Source: JARRRD01 sp046706685 (GTDB lineage: Bacteria; Nitrospirota; Thermodesulfovibrionia; Thermodesulfovibrionales; UBA6898). From it: a DNA stretch of 33,904 bases. Below the pieces are notes generated by a model. It worked only from the letters and a program-made list of their open reading frames with translations. It made no database searches and was not told the origin of the DNA. This document shows positions 33,889 through 33,904 of this stretch, one piece after another; within the stretch, counting starts at the first letter, position 1; every line of letters begins with the position of its first letter. The translations under genes were made by a program, and so were the position numbers. Location: the NCBI GenBank assembly GCA_046706685.1, contig JBJKPE010000219.1, positions 1 through 33,904 of the forward strand, given 5' to 3'.

Positions 33889-33904
33889 ATGGCACAAGGA
33901 ACCG
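33889..33904 (+). CDS. Cold-shock protein start, truncated by the contig end, right-arm copy
   Basis: ATG GCA CAA GGA ACC G, with AAGGAGG at 33874-33880. Mirror of 1-16; the rest of the gene is missing. Confidence 0.45.

Larger units (their letters stand above)
1..33904. repeat. Whole-window perfect inverted palindrome (two 16,952-bp arms)
   Basis: The first bases are the exact reverse complement of the last bases, and every gene recurs on the other strand at 33905-x with an identical protein (for example the kinase at 334-1707 and 32198-33571). The length is even and there is no spacer, so the axis falls between 16952 and 16953. Arms without a single difference over 17 kb, carrying ordinary core-metabolism genes and ending at the same base, are typical of a fold-back contig or a chimeric amplification product. 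A very recent genuine inverted duplication or a hairpin-ended replicon would look the same in sequence. Confidence 0.98.

Noticed and set aside
1..33904. Genuine paralogous duplication of all genes (gene-dosage amplification)
   Set aside because: There is no difference between arms over 17 kb, no spacer and identical breakpoints, so an artefact is more likely. It is kept as an open alternative in the findings only.

Overview
The window is one perfect inverted palindrome. Every base at position x is the complement of the base at 33905-x, with the axis between 16952 and 16953 and no unique spacer. It therefore holds a single ~16.95-kb locus written twice, in opposite directions. Both outer ends stop at the same base, 16 nt into a probable cold-shock gene. 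The axis lies in a short self-complementary sequence (16941-16964). The simplest reading is an assembly or amplification fold-back; a real inverted duplication cannot be excluded from sequence alone. Biological claims should be made for one arm only. The second-arm features are listed so that the window is fully annotated.

Organism: the locus looks chromosomal and Gram-negative. Evidence includes two exported proteins with IPTL-CTERM-like sorting tails, an Aquifex-type (short) aconitase, a bacterial type II citrate synthase, free use of AGG/AGA and ATA codons, and dispersed short palindromic repeats. I infer an uncultured Nitrospirota (Thermodesulfovibrionia-like) or deltaproteobacterial-grade anaerobe. 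No rRNA or other phylogenetic marker is present to confirm this.

Layout of the left arm: cold-shock gene start (-) behind an extended -10 promoter and a leader terminator; HAMP sensor histidine kinase (-); a 582-bp intergenic region with a 138-bp MITE-like element; a secreted DUF11-repeat protein with an IPTL-CTERM-like tail (+) and its terminators; a radical SAM protein (+); acyl-CoA dehydrogenase 1 (-), divergent from a + operon of thiolase, acyl-CoA dehydrogenase 2, 3-hydroxyacyl-CoA dehydrogenase and enoyl-CoA hydratase; convergent to these, an aconitase-citrate synthase operon (-); a small two-TM membrane protein (+); a second IPTL-CTERM-like protein (+); and a Met/His-rich periplasmic protein with an internal duplication (+). 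The right arm (16953-33904) repeats this in reverse.

Functionally, the centre is a complete short-chain acyl-CoA beta-oxidation set (two dehydrogenases, hydratase, 3-hydroxyacyl-CoA dehydrogenase, thiolase) beside the first two enzymes that take acetyl-CoA into the TCA cycle. This fits oxidation of short-chain fatty acids, or the reverse direction, coupled to the TCA cycle. Thiolase and aconitase share a 14-nt extended -10 promoter block. The flanks carry envelope functions: sorted surface proteins, a metal-binding-like periplasmic protein and a sensor kinase. No transposase, CRISPR array, tRNA or phage gene is visible.
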